64,000 nt of DNA from Lunularia cruciata (GCA_948567375.1 OX419762.1:59662841-59726840); one strand, 5' to 3'. Positions 52,491 through 64,000 are shown, counted from the first letter of the stretch. Numbers and translations are program-made. Notes: generated from the sequence alone by a model not told the origin.

Positions 52491-55400
52491 TATGACAACC
52501 CGGCAAATATCATTTTGCGGTAATCAGGTAAGTAAAGTTCATTCTCGGAGAGATACTGGTCAAAATTAGTCAAATGCAAAGTCAAATGTCACAATGTAGT
52601 TCTTCTTGGTTGCATCTTGAATCTCTTAGGTAGAAACCACACCCAAAAGAGAGTAACAAGCACTGACTTGCAGTCTTGTCACAAATTAACACTTCTTAAT
52701 CACAACTCCATCCAATCTTTCCAAACAATTTTGATTGTGATGATTCAAGCTCTCCCAAAAATGGCACTTCACAGCAAAATGACTTTGCCTCAAAATTGTG
52801 TTCCATCCCTCTATTGAAGGCACAACTTCCTTGATTGAAATTGCTTCACATCAACTTTGTGTTGCACTCACAAATGCAGAATACTACCAACACTCTCACA
52901 AACACAATCACAAAGTTGATACTCAAAATCAAGCTCAAACAACAAGCACTACTTCACAGCACTTTGCTTTATCTATTCTCAGAAATTATGAGCACTGAAC
53001 AACATAGTACTGCAAATGCCACTCTAAAATAGTGAAGCAAACGACAGTTCTAACAACTATAGCATTTCCAAACAACTCTACAAACCTGCAGATCCAAAAT
53101 GGCAATAAAACTCTTCATATCTGCCTCTTCAAATCTCACATCTGTTGCAAATCCAATCCGATGTCTACTTCTTCCTCGACTTTCAATCCCAATCCCAAAG
53201 TAACTTCACTCACTACTACTCTATCCTCGGGTTTCACAACTTATAATTCCCTTACCAATTCTACTACTTCTTCTTCCTGATCTGCAATTACACTTGTGGG
53301 TAATCCATCTAAATCCTTATCTCTCGACCCACTCTTCTCTAATATCTCCAATGCTAACTCCAAAGACATCTGCACTCCTATGTTATCTACTTCAGGTTTT
53401 GCTCTTACATCCTTCCTAAGTTTCTCTTTCTCTAATTTCCTAGGTCTAATCTAATTGTGATATTGTCTTCTACTTCCAATATCTTTCTATCTACATAAGC
53501 TTTGAGACTGATGAGTAAAGCATTCAAATCTTCATCCTTTGCATTTCTCCTCCTTGTCTCCTGCACCAACAACTTCAGCTCGTGTAGTCTCATTTCTTCA
53601 ATTTGCACGTTGGCTTTTGTACTCAGCATTGCATTCATCTTGATCACAATCTCCTTCAATGGCTCCAGTCACATTTTTCTCTCCCGTTCTTGATCTGCAA
53701 GCCAATCTTCTCTATACATTGCCAATTCTGCTTTGAACTTAGCTTTCATAGTCTCCTTCTCCTTCTCCTTCTGCACAATCTTCTCCTCCTGATTGTGAAG
53801 TAACTCTCTTAGTCTTTCTTCCTCTCTATATCTTGTTTTCAACTATCTTTGCTAGAGCTGCTTCTTCTCTTCTACACTCTCCATCACCCTATTGAGCACT
53901 TGCTCTTTCTCCACTACCCTTGCCATAGCATGGATAATTTCTAATCTCAAATCAGCAAACTGCTGCTTCAAGATTTTGTACTCAACTACTTGCCTTTCCC
54001 TTGCTATGTCACTCTGCTGTATGAGTTCTTCTCTACTCCTTGCTTCTCTTCTCAAGTTCTCGATCACTTGATTCTGTACTATTGCATCTACTTGTAGTGT
54101 TTCCCTTTCCTCCTCACCTCCGATGATACTCTTCTTTAATTCTGAGTTCTCTTCTTCTAATTGAGCTAACACCTGCAACAAAGTCTTCACATCCGGACAC
54201 TTTGACTGCATCTCCTTCTTCTTGTGCTCTAACTTCACCAACAAGGGGCACACAACCTCCCACAGATACTCTCCTCCTTCACTTGAATTCATTTCAACTC
54301 GCGGACTTATCTACTTCTTCACCTCTTCCTCACTCAACACTCACCTTCTAAGCCGCAATCTCCTTATAGGAATGGATTCTTTGCTCCCTAAACTTCCATC
54401 CTCCTCTTCTCTTACCTTACTTGGCCCCACTCCATACTTTGCCTTTTGTCTTGAACAAACTCCCCTTTGAATTGTAACTCTTTTCTCCTCTTGTTCAAGA
54501 TCTTCATCTTCCTATTTCGAGTTACCTTTCTCCTCTGTCTCCATCTTGGCTTCCTCCTCTTTGGGTATCAATTTCATCTCCACTCCATCATCATTGTCAT
54601 TACTCGTGTCTCCACTCTGCAGCGTGAACTTGGGTTCTTCCTCCCTCTTTGAATCTTTGGACTTGCACTTGGTTCTCCTTTGGACTCTTCTTCCGATGAC
54701 GTGATTACCACCAGCTCTTTCCTTGAGTTTACCCTTCTAGCCTTTCGAGGCCTTGCTTTCTCTACTTCTTCTTCTCCGTGTTGACTCCTCTTCTTTGACT
54801 TCAAAGTGTTTTCTTCCAACTGCACACTTTGCCTCATTTGCGCGTAGTACTCATCACTGCTCCTCCGCATCGACATCTCTTCTCAAGTCGGGATGGAAAT
54901 GGGACACCATCTTATTTTGCTCCGCCGCATTGAGCAAGTTTAGCTCCAGATAGAAATTGGCTGCAAATGGCAAAATGCAATGTGGAGGCAACTTGTCCCA
55001 CAAATTCCGCACTAATTGTCTTGTCCTCCCATGAAGACACTTTGTCTAGTTAATTGGCTCTCCTGCAAACATCTTATGGAAGAACACCGCCTGGTGCTTC
55101 ATCACATAAGTTGTCCTCTTCGGCTTCAAGATTGCCATTAGAGCACTCACAATCCCTCTCTTGATAGGATCCTTATAGCTCTCTACTTTGTAGCCATTCT
55201 TTGTGCGCTTTGAAGAGAAGGCATCTCTCACTTCTTGGGTTTCTTTGGCTACTTCTCCCTTTCCCAAAAAAGTGGTACCATGCTTTGCACCTACTTCTCT
55301 CCCGAGTACTTACCTCCAATCTGACTCTATCCATCGAGCTGGATTTCCTCTCTTCCCTTCTTCCTTAGGGCCATCAAGACACTTACTCTTGATGATTTCA

Positions 55401-56119
55401 GTCATGAAACCTAGAAAACTAACATTCCATTTCCATGCCAAGAATGTGATCTGAAGCCTGCTCAAGACCTCAGTTCTTGCAATCAGATCTAACCTCCAAA
55501 TTGCATGATTTCTCACTATGAATTTGGAGTTCTTCTTCCCACCTCCCGTCTTTCTCTCTTCTCTTTGGGCTGGGGACTATTCTTCCTACTGATTCCCGGA
55601 TTAACTCTCTTGACTTCCTCTTGACATACCAGTGCATCTTTGACTATACTTCCCTTCCCATGATCTCCTACAGGACAACTTCTTAACAACGATGGAAAAT
55701 TGCTTGTCATCACTTTGTCTTTAGCCCAATTTTTACAGCGTCATGCCTTCTATATCTTTCTTCAATTTGAGTTTCTAACGAGAAATCACACCTCCTGCAT
55801 GCTCCTATCACTATCAAGTGTCCTACACACGTATGACCGCCATTTTTAAATGATACTTTCTTAAATGTCTTGCTCCAAAGGAAAGTTGTTACACTATCCT
55901 TGCCTTGGGTTGAGCACCCCCAAGACAAAGACTCCTTACTTTGGGTTGTATTCTGACAGGGAATTCCGAGTACCTTGCCTTATAACCCAAAGTCACGTTA
56001 CCTTGGGTTACATCCCAAGGACACTTCTCTTTGCCTTATTTGGCCATACAGGTGCAATTCAAGGTCTTTGTACACTTCTACTTCAAAATTGAGAAAAAAA
56101 CAAAAATGTGGGTACTACA
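52491..56119 (-). repeat. 5' LTR of element F
   Basis: 3629 bases, from TGTAGTACCCAC (56119) to GTTGTCATA (52491) on the minus strand. Contains the embedded ORF and R/U5; an internal part near 52890 is shortened by about 100 bases compared with A (the AACACT stretch joins CTCACAAACAC). Confidence 0.88.
53130..55713 (-). pseudogene. LTR-embedded ORF in 5' LTR of F
   Basis: Pieces in order: 55713-55516 (MTSNFPSLLRSC), 55516-55310 (conserved RNHAIWRLDLIAR block), 55267-55046 (LKPKRTTYVMKHQAVFFHKM), 54876-54574 (basic then acidic), 54292-53852 (146-codon coiled coil, EEENSELKKS and EKEQVLNRVME), 53659-53432 (RLHELKLLVQETRRR), then a short-frame end near 53160. Same order as G. Inactive. Confidence 0.78.
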
Positions 56120-56650
56120 CAGACCAATTGTGGTTTTTGAGATGGAAGTGGTACTAGTTGCACTCTACTATCCTCTCATAGACAAAGAAGGTGTCTGCCC
56201 TCCAATTTGAACTGACTTGCTTGCTAAAGAGTATGGTCTCTCTCCTTGGCCCCAACTTTGCCACCCACAACACTACTGCAAAGATAATCCATCAGTGAGA
56301 CATCATCATGAATGTGTTGCTGAATTGTACCACTATCTCCACTCTCTAGATCTACGACCTCAATAACTTCTCCTATATGTGTTGAGAGAGATAGCACCAA
56401 AGCCTCAAAAAATATGCAAAGAAAGGTAGATGCATGTCAACATGGCAACCATCTCCTCAGTTGTCTCACCATGCCAAACATGCTCCGGTCTAATCATGTT
56501 GGTTGGGACATGGGTTTCTACTCAACCCATCTGCATCATAATTCACCACCCCAAGTTTATGAATAATCATAAAATCATACTCTTATAAAATTGGAGCACA
56601 TCAAGCAAGCTTCCTTGAAAGCATGTTGGACTCCATCAACCTTCTATTGC
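56120..56650. other. Unassigned spacer right of element F
   Basis: About 530 bases without similarity to the elements described and with no convincing ORF on either strand. It separates the outward-facing LTRs of F and E. It could be older target DNA or a decayed repeat I cannot recognise. Confidence 0.4.
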
Positions 56651-56803
56651 ATCTCCTTCTTCTTGTGCTCTAACTTCACCAACAACGGGCACACAAACTC
56701 TCGTGGATACTCTATTCCTTCACTCGGAGTTACATCAACTTGCGGACTTATCTCCTTCTTCACCTCTTCCTCACTCAACACTCGCCTTCTTAGCCGCAAT
56801 CAT

Positions 56804-56994
56804 CTTATAGGTATGGATTCTTCACTCCCCAAACTTCCATCCTCCTCTTCTATTACTTTACTTGGTCCCGCTCCACACTTTGCCTTCCATCTAGAATTTG
56901 TTCCAAATGGAAGGCAAAAGTGTGGAGCGGGACCAAGTAAGGTAATAAAAGAGGAGGATGGAAGTTCGGGGAGTGAAGAATCCATACCTATAAG
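56804..56994. repeat. Inverted repeat, 87-88-base arms with 16-base loop
   Basis: Arm 56804-56890 (CTTATAGG to TGCCTTCCAT) is the reverse complement of 56907-56994 (ATGGAAGGCA to CCTATAAG) with three mismatches and one indel. The loop is 56891-56906. Both arms encode the same SEESIPIR-containing peptide of the LTR ORF in opposite directions. Confidence 0.92.
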
Positions 56995-57101
56995 GTGACT
57001 GCAGCTATTGTAACTCTTTTCTCCTCTTGCTCTAGAACGTCATCTTTTAGTTTCAAGTTACTTTTCTCCTTTGTCTCCATCTTGGCCTCCTCTTCTTTGG
57101 G

Positions 57102-57106
57102 TACCA
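57102..57106. repeat. Presumed target-site duplication of element E (TACCA)
   Basis: Five bases before the TGTGATACCC start of E. The partner lies outside the window, so this is unconfirmed. Confidence 0.4.
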
Positions 57107-57490
57107 TGTGATACCCACATTTTTTGTTTTTTTTTTTGAAATGGAGAAGAAGAAGTGTATAGAGAAGTCGGATTGTGCCTGTATGGCCAAAGAAGGTGAA
57201 GAGTCTTCAGGATGAAACCCAAGGTAACATGGCTTTGGGTCATAAGGCGAAGTACTCAGACTTGCCCTATCAACATACAACCCAAAGTAAGAAGTCTTTG
57301 TATCAGAGGGTGCTCAACCCAAGGCAAAGACAGTGTAACAACTTTTCTTTGAGGTGAGAAATTCAAGAAGGAACCTTTCAAAAGCCGGCGGTCATACGCG
57401 TGAAGTACACTTGATAGTGACAAGCGTATGCAAGAGGTGTGATTTCTTGGTAGAAACTCAAATTGAAGAGAGACGAAGAATGCACGACTC

Positions 57491-57498
57491 TATAAAAA
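57491..57498 (+). promoter_or_regulatory. TATA box ahead of the embedded ORF (element E)
   Basis: TATAAAAA 27 bases before the ATG at 57518, as in A and G. Confidence 0.65.
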
Positions 57499-57517
57499 TC
57501 AGGCTTATGACAAAGCA

Positions 57518-60086
57518 ATGTCGAGCAATTTTCCTTCACCATTGAGGAGTCGTCCTGTAGGAGATCGTGGGAAGGGAAGTAGAGTTGAAGATGCGCTAGT
57601 GTATAGAGGAGAACTCAAGAGAGTTGATCCAAGAGATAGTGAGGAAGAAAGAAAGATAGGAGGAGGAAAGAAGAACTCTGAATTTGCAGTGAGAAATCAT
57701 GCAATTTGGAGGTTAGATGTGATTGCAAGAATCAAAGTTTTGAGCCAACTTCGGATCACATTCTTGGTGTGGAATTGGAACGTGAGTTTTCCAAGATTCA
57801 TGACCGAGATAATCGAGAGTAAATGTCTTGATGGCCCCGAAGAAGGGGAAGAAAGGAAATCCAGCTTGTTGGACAGAGTCGGATTGGAGATTAGTACTCA
57901 GAAGAGAGGCATGCACGGAGTAGGGTGCCACGTTCTTGGGGAAGGGAGAAGTAGCCAAAGAAACCCAAGAAGTGAGGGATACATTCTCTTTGAAGAGGAC
58001 AAAGAATAGGTACAAAGTAGAGAGTTACAAAGATCTGGTCAAGAGAGGGATTATGAGTGCTCTCATGGCAATTTTGAAGCCAAAGAGAACGACTTATGTG
58101 ATGAAACACCAAGCGGTGTTCTTCCATAAGATGTTTGTAGGAGAACCAATCAATTGGGCAAGGTGCTTCCATGGGAGAACAAGGCAGATGGTGTGGAATT
58201 TGCGGGATACGTCACCTCCACATTACATCGTACCGTTTGCAGCATATTTCTACCTTGGGTTGAACTTGCTCAATGCGGCGGAGCACAACAGAATGGTAAT
58301 GCACTTTCATCCTGACTTAAGAAAGGAAGTCAACGCAGAGGAGCAATAGTATATTCTTCAAATCTGAAGCAATGAGGAGTACTACGCACAAACGGGGAAG
58401 AGTGCACAGGTGGAAGTAAGTACTCTGAAGTCAAAGAAGCGGAGTTGACAAGGAGAAGGCAAAGATGTAGAGAAGACGAGACCTCAAAAGACCAGGAGAG
58501 GAAACCAACCCAAGGAAAGGTATGGTGGTGATCGCATTGTTGGAAGAAGACTCAAAGGGCAAAGCCAAGTGCAAGTCTAAAGACTCGGAATGCGAGGAAG
58601 AACCCGAGCTTACACGACAAAGTGGGGATACAAGTAGTGATAGTGATGAAGGCGGGGAGATGACGTTGGTGCCTGCAGAAGAAGAAGAAGTTCGAGTGGA
58701 GCTCAAGGAAGAGAGTAATGCAAACTTGGAGGACGAAGTGCCCAAGCCGGAGGAGAAAAAGATTACTATTCAAAGAGGAGTTTGGTCAAGGCGCAAGGCA
58801 AAGTGTGAAGTGGGTCCGAACAAGGCAAGAGAAGAGGAGAATGCTAGTTTAGGAAGTGAAGTGTCTATTCCGATACGACCATTGCAGAGAAGAAGGTGAG
58901 TATTGGGAGAAGAAGAGGTAAAGAAGGAGATCACTCCATAGGTTGAAGTAGTCAGGATTGATGGAGTGGAGTACCTACGAGAAGTTGTGTGTCCTTTGTG
59001 AAATTGGAACACAAGAAGAGAGAGATGCAGTCAAAGTGTCCGGAGGTGAAGACTGTGTTGCAGGTGTTAGCATGACTGGAAGAAGAGAACTCGGAGTTGA
59101 AGAAGAGTATAATCCAAGGTGAGGAGGAAAGGGAAGTACTGCAAGTAGATGCAGTAGTGCAGAGTCAAGTGATTAAGAACTTGAAGAGAGAAGCAATGTA
59201 TTGAGAACAACTTGTGAAGTAGAGTGACATAGCAAGGGAAAGACAAGTCATTGAGTATGAAATCTTGAAGCAGCAGTTTGCTGATTCAAGACTAGAAATT
59301 ATCCATGCTATGGCGAGGGTAGTAGAGAAGGAACAAGAGCTCGATAGACTAATGGAGAGTGTAGAAGAGAAGAAGCAACTGTGGCAACGGGAGTTGATAG
59401 TGAGATATAGGGAAGAAGAAAGATTAAGAGAGTTACTTCGTAATCAGGAAGAGAAGGTTGTACAAAAGGAGAAGGAGAAGGAAATTGTGAAAGCCAAGCT
59501 CAAAGCAGAATTGGCATTGTACCGAGAAGATTGGCTTGCAGATCGAGAGTACAAAAGGAAGATGAGATTGGAGCCATTGAAGGAGATTGTGATCAAGATG
59601 AATGCGATGTTGAGTACAGAGGCCAATGTGCATATTGAAGAGACGAGGCTGCACGAGTTGAAGTTGTTGGTACAAGAGACAAGGAGGAGACATGCGGAGG
59701 ACACAGATTTGAATGCATTGTTGATTAGTCTCAGAACTCGTGTAGATAAGAAGATATTAGAAGTGGAAGATAATATCACAATGAGATTAGACTTGGTAAA
59801 GTTGGAGATAGATAAACTTTGGAAAGATGTTAGAGCAAAACCCAAAGTAGATGAAGTAGGAGTGCAGATGTCTTTGGAGTTATCATTGGAGGCATAGAGA
59901 AGAGTGGGTCAAAAGATAAGGAGTTATAGATTACCCACTAGTGAAATGTCAAATCAGGAAAGAGAACTATTAGATTTGGTAGAAGATGTAGGAATTATGA
60001 AACCCAAGGACAGAGCAGTAGGAAGTAAAGTTACTTCGGGATCAGGTTTAAAAGCTGAGGAAGAAGTAGACATCGGATCGGATTAA
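57518..60086 (+). pseudogene. LTR-embedded ORF in 5' LTR of E
   Basis: Pieces: 57518-58009 (MSSNFPSPLRSRPVG, GGGKKNSEF, RRLDVIARIKVL-type block, frame lost near 57880), 57936-58349 (LKPKRTTYVMKHQAVFFHKM, HYIVPFAAYFYLGLNLL), 58522-58899 (acidic), 59265-59897 (210-codon coiled coil: EEKKQLWQREL, REEERLRELLRNQEEKVV, RLHELKLLVQETRRR), and 59904-60086 (ERELLDLVE, ending KAEEEVDIGSD). Broken by several shifts and stops. The coiled-coil half is one of the best copies in the window and complements G for reconstructing domain limits. Confidence 0.8.
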
Positions 60087-60688
60087 TAACCGATTTGAGA
60101 TTTGAATAGGCAGATCTGAGTGTAATTGTGTTTGTGAGTGTGTGGAGAATTTTGAAGTGCAAATCAGTGTGTTTGCTGGATGTTGGATTCCGCAGCCCTA
60201 ATCTTCATTCTGTGTGTTTGATCTTGAGTGAAGTGCAATCGAAGCAATGCCTTGACATATCTGAGAGGAATTGTAGTATTGGTAGTATTATGCATTTGTG
60301 AGTGCAGTGCAAAGTTGATGTGAAGCAATTTTGATCAAGGAAGTTGTGCCTTCAGTGGAGGGGTGGAACACAATTCTGAGGCAAAGTTGTTTTACAGTGA
60401 AGTGCCATTTTTGGGAGAGCTTGAATCATCACAATCAAGATTGTTTGGAAAGAGTTGAAGGTGTTGTGATTAAGAAGTGTTACTTCATGACAAGACTATG
60501 AATCAGTGCTTGTTACTCTCTTCTGGGTGTGGTTTTTGCCTGAGGGATTAAAGACACAACCAAGAAGAACTGAAATTGTTACTGTTTGACTTTTTATTTG
60601 GACATTTTTGACTTGTATCTCTACGGGAATGAACTTTACTTACCCGATTACCGCAAAAGTGATATTTGTCAGGTTGTCACATGATTTT

Positions 60689-60705
60689 TGGCACCGCTGT
60701 TGGGG
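60689..60705 (+). other. Primer-binding site of element E
   Basis: TGGCACCGCTGTTGGGG seven bases after the LTR, a C-to-T-mutated version of the A and F sites. Confidence 0.75.
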
Positions 60706-60769
60706 ATACAAATCTCGGAAGTGGAAGAATACAAAGTCAAATTTGAAACTGGGTATCAAAGCAATATGA

Positions 60770-62386
60770 ATGTCTGCATTGAGAGAACAACGGGAAGAGA
60801 GAGTTTGAAGACAAGCATTGCAGCGTGAAGAAGACAAGCGTCTGAAAGTCCCATCCACTTTTGACAAAACCAAACAAGGGGCGTTGGAATTTCAACTCCT
60901 TCATGAAGTGCAAGAAGCACTGCAAGAACTTGACCACAAGTAACACGGAGGCGGTTGGCAAGGCTACTTTGCATCCCTCTCTTCGTCCAAAAAGAAGAAA
61001 GACTCAAGTGGCCAGAAATATGCATTAAGGCCCAGTACACCGACTTCCCCTAGGGCTGTAAAGGTAGTTGCGTCCTTAAAGAACTTTGTTCAGGAAAAGA
61101 CAACACGGACATTGACGGAAGACGAGTGCCAACATCTTCTATGAACAATTCTTTGGTTGTCTCAAAGGAATTTTGAAGAACTCATCGAAGGTGTTGAGCC
61201 TACATCTTCCAACCAGGTGGAAGTCAACACCCTCATAGAAGAAATTGTCAAAGAAGACCCTACCTTGAATTTGATGAATTGGCATCCTTGGGCTGACAAC
61301 ACGGTGTCAATTCTAGCTAATTCCTTGGTTCTGTCAAGTTCAAATCTACCCTAGCCAATCCCATTGCATCAAATGATGACTTTGTTGCCTGTCACCCAAC
61401 ACGCCTATCAGAAGTATAAGGGGACAAAACAAGACAAAGACCCCAATGAATTCATCAAAGAATTCAAAGTCATCTCCTTTGCTAACAAGGAGCATGACTC
61501 GGTGGATCGACTGCAATTTTTCCCAAGTCTGCTCCAAAAGAAAGCTCGGAGTTGGTACACCCATGTGACCCAGAAGGAGTTTGTACCGGCAGACTGGGCG
61601 GACTTGAGAAACAACTTCTTGGAACAATTCAAGGAGGTTGACTATGATACGAGTGTCTTTGCGGCACTCAATGATTTAGACTAAGGCAAGAAGGAGAAGT
61701 TGAGAGACTACTTTGAGCGGTTCATGGCACTCTTGAACCGAGTTCCAAAGCAATCGGGAGTGGAAGGTTACTCCGATGCCCAAGCCATTACCTGGTTTTT
61801 GGGAGGACTTTCACTAGAGATTTGAATCTTTGCAAGGGAGAGGAACATAACTTCCCTTGACAAGGTACTCAAACATGTCACCCGCTACGAGGCGGCTCAC
61901 TCTCACTCTGCTGGCAACTGGAGAAATCGGGAGAAGAAAGGCAAGAAGCCCAAAAGGAGAGCTTTGTGCAATACATCCTCTTCTTTGGAGGAATCCTCCA
62001 TGTCTTTGAGCTCTTCTTCTGAATCCAAAGAAGAATCAAAGCCAAGACAAGTAAGAAGACGTGGGGGTAAGAAACCAGTGACTCCTCCAGCAAAGAGTGT
62101 ACATAAGGCGGATACCAAGCTGGATGTCCTCATCAAGGAGTTTTTGGATTTTAAGATCCAGATGATTGGGGCTAAAGACAGAAGGAAAGCCCCAACATTT
62201 GGCAGATCAAATGTATGGTGCACCGCATGTGGCAAGTCGGGCTATGCAAACAGGGAATGCAATACTCATAGTGCATTCCCGGTGCAGCAGATTGATTGGG
62301 TTCCGAGATGGAACCAAGACAAGGAGAGGTTGTGTACCAAACTCAAGAGGTATAGCCTCAGGCAAGCACATCGTATCAAGGTCTGA
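60770..62386 (+). pseudogene. Gag of element E
   Basis: Begins MSALREQREERV, then a TGA. Capsid pieces at 61157-61354 and 61364-61684 (KARSWYTHVTQKEF, WADLRNNFLEQF); TAA at about 61682; another stop near 61825; then 61964-62386 with a Ser-rich stretch, a basic segment (RQVRRRGGKK) and the first knuckle CTACGKSGYANREC, whose His is Tyr. A frameshift near 62320 separates it from the next segment. Confidence 0.85.
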
Positions 62387-62436
62387 GGTTTGGACCAAGG
62401 GAGTATAACCCCAATGCTCCTCCATGAAGACCACCA

Positions 62437-63948
62437 ATGAGCAACCAAAATCGACCTCAGAATGTTGCACCCAGAGCTTGTTACAATTGTGGTTCAATGG
62501 GACATTGGTCTCCAAATTGTCTGGAGCCAAGAAGGCAAACCGGGTATGTTCCCTTGTGCGGAAATTGCAAAGGGTTGGGCCATATGGGCAACCAATGCCC
62601 TCACCCACCAAACCCAAAGCCGCCTGTAAAATATGTACAGATCGCCGCTGAGCGTGCAGCAATTCAGGCAAAGGGGGATACCAATGTAAATTGCATCACG
62701 CTTGAAGAGGAGAGACCTCAAAAAGGGAGTCCGGCCTCGAAAGTGGAATGGCCGGACCTTGAAATTTTGAAGGTTGAGACACGTGCAAGTAAGAAGAAAC
62801 ATGATCCCAAAGAACTGAGTACGACCTTGTCGTCTTCCAAAATGGCAAAGAGACTATGCCCAAAGGCAATTCTTTTTGCCAAGGAGGAAAAGATCCTCTC
62901 AAAAGCCAAAGCTAAATCCTTGCAAAAAGAACTCAGCACTTGGGACCTGAGTTTGGAGGAGGAGATGAAGACGAAGCCTCTAGTTTTTCCGGCGAACATC
63001 CAATCCAAAGTAAAGGGTCTGATCCAAGCCAAGGTGGGCCAACCCAAGGAACCTCAGGTTAAGGCCACTAGCAATCTCGTCACCATCATAAAACGTCCCA
63101 AAGTCAAAATGGAACATGGAGAGACTTTGAATCCGAAGCTGAAGGCAAAGACGGTCAAATTGGGAGGAGTACCCCAATACAATATTGTAGCGGATTTGGC
63201 AGCCACAAATGCCAACATTACATTCAAGCAATTGTGGGAAGACAATAAACTGTACAAGAAGCAGCTGAATTTGGCCCTTAAGAAGGTAAGGTCGGTGTCA
63301 AAGAAGGACCTGCCCGCTATCTATCGTATTGAACAAGAAGATCTGGGATCTCCCGAGGTTGATGTGGAGATTGCAGGGTGCATGATCACATCGATCCCCA
63401 TTGTTTTGGGTTCTGGTGTGAATGTCATGACCAATGATACTGCAAATCAACAAGAGTATCATACATTTGAGCCAACAACCCGAGTTTTGAAATTAATAGA
63501 CCAAACCAGGAGACGGCCTTTGGGCATGCTGTCAAACATTACCACGATCATTGGAGGGGTGTCCTTCAAGTTGAATTACATTGTGTTGCAACTTGTGACT
63601 AAGACTAGTTACTCTTTGTTGATCAGAAGACCCACGTTATACAGTGCCCAAGTTGTGGTGGATTGGCATCAGCAGAAGTTACGATTCAAGGACATTTTGT
63701 CCGAAGATCAGAAGCTGGTGATTGTGAGTTGGACAAAAGTTCCCCATCTCAAGGAAATGAATTTGTCAAAAGAGGAGGACAAATCCAAAGACTCATCATC
63801 TTCATCCTCAGACGAATCCAAAGACAAAGTCCAAGTCAATTACTTGGAATGCTTTGAGGTGGATGTCGAAGACGAAGATCCATATGACCTCACCTCGGGT
63901 AAACTTGACTTGGAGGAAGGAGGTTCGATGGCAGCTTGCCTTAGGTGA
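62437..63948 (+). pseudogene. Nucleocapsid, protease and acidic linker of element E
   Basis: 503 open codons. Knuckles two and three: CYNCGSMGHWSPNC and CGNCKGLGHMGNQC. Then the Lys-rich helix region, KLYKKQLNLALKKV, and the protease area IPIVLGSGVNVMTND, in which the catalytic Asp seen in A is replaced. The TLYSAQVVVDWHQQ segment, the acidic Ser/Asp linker (EEDKSKDSSSSSSDE, DVEDEDPYD) and a stop at 63946 follow. Long and open but catalytically dead as a protease. Confidence 0.88.
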
Positions 63949-64000
63949 AGCCAAGTAAGCCATGTTGAAGGAGTCAGCAACCTCAATGATTGTCAAGATG

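Larger units (their letters stand above)
41263..56119 (-). mobile_element. Element F, long-LTR Ty3/gypsy element with broken 3' LTR
   Basis: Minus-strand element: 5' LTR 52491-56119, PBS 52467-52483, gag-pol 52402-46500, 3' LTR start at about 46340. The 3' LTR runs 46340-45759, is interrupted by solo LTR G, resumes at 41990 and stops abruptly at 41263 next to C, so about 2.4 kb of it is missing. No TSD can be recovered; the right flank is CAGAC. Confidence 0.85.
56650..57106 (-). repeat. LTR fragment J with inverted duplication
   Basis: Minus-oriented scrap matching F 5' LTR around 54200-54570 (coiled-coil start and acidic region of the embedded ORF). Interrupted by an inverted copy of part of itself (see 56804-56994) and cut by element E at 57107. 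Its other side may continue beyond the window. Confidence 0.75.
57107..60681 (+). repeat. 5' LTR of element E
   Basis: 3575 bases, TGTGATACCCAC to GTTGTCACA. About 200 bases are missing at 60116: the sequence jumps from the segment after the ORF end straight to GTGTTTGTGAGTG, removing the second TATA-like box and the presumed start of R. Confidence 0.9.
57107..64000 (+). mobile_element. Element E, long-LTR Ty3/gypsy element, cut by window end
   Basis: Plus-oriented: 5' LTR 57107-60681, PBS 60689-60705, gag from 60770 and protease/linker to 63948. RT onward lies beyond the window. Closely related to A and F. Confidence 0.9.

Noticed and set aside
56591..56998. 135-codon plus-strand ORF with a SEESIPIR end
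   Set aside because: The frame reads antisense LTR and then crosses the hairpin into the inverted arm, a by-product of the inverted duplication.
1..64000. tRNA, rRNA, CRISPR or intact host genes
   Set aside because: No cloverleaf, rRNA block, regularly spaced repeat array or host protein domain was seen by reading; a dedicated search could still find small RNAs.

Overview
The window is a retrotransposon cemetery from a large plant nuclear genome. I find no host gene, no rRNA or tRNA gene and no CRISPR array. Almost every base belongs to nested Ty3/gypsy LTR retrotransposons in both orientations, plus one Penelope-like (PLE) reverse-transcriptase remnant. PLEs together with very large decayed gypsy elements fit a gymnosperm, probably a conifer; that assignment is inference.

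The dominant family (here the long-LTR family) has LTRs of about 3.6-3.8 kb. They start TGTGGTGCCCAC, end GTTGTCACA, and carry a primer-binding site (PBS) close to the tRNA-Asp complement used by Athila/Tat-type elements. Each LTR contains a long sense-strand ORF. The best copy (42403-44961) spans 852 codons with three in-frame stops and no frameshift. It encodes an N-terminal globular region, a basic/acidic middle and a long C-terminal coiled coil. A TATA box lies 27 bases before its ATG in the three copies measured, and a second TATA-like box lies after the ORF. Ten LTR copies or fragments are visible: K (1-2390), both LTRs of A (2561-5764, 11930-15712), solo LTR I (18420-29956), solo LTR D (32618-34547), solo LTR G (41991-45758), the broken 3' LTR and full 5' LTR of F, fragment J (56650-57106) and the 5' LTR of E (57107-60681).

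Layout: 1-2390 LTR K fragment (+); 2561-15712 complete element A (-, TSD AAAAT); 15718-16930 PLE remnant (-); 16965-35646 old chromodomain element H (-), split by solo LTR I (TSD AATGC) and solo LTR D (TSD ACTAA). Solo LTR I is itself split by B (19067-26869, +), a young element whose LTRs differ at only two of 679 positions by eye. C (35647-41262, -) is an older, 5'-truncated relative of B. F (41263-56119, -) is a long-LTR element whose 3' LTR is interrupted by solo LTR G. J is an LTR scrap with an inverted duplication. E (57107 to the window end, +) is a long-LTR element cut off by the window edge.

How the parts would work: in the long-LTR family, Gag with three zinc knuckles, an aspartic protease, RT, RNase H and an integrase without a chromodomain form one reading frame, now broken in all copies. 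The LTR ORF product has no known role. B and C belong to a second family with short 0.68-kb LTRs; B has an extra zinc-motif ORF ahead of gag. The order of events inferred from nesting is H first, then I and D into H, then B into I; G into F; E into J; A into the K/PLE region.
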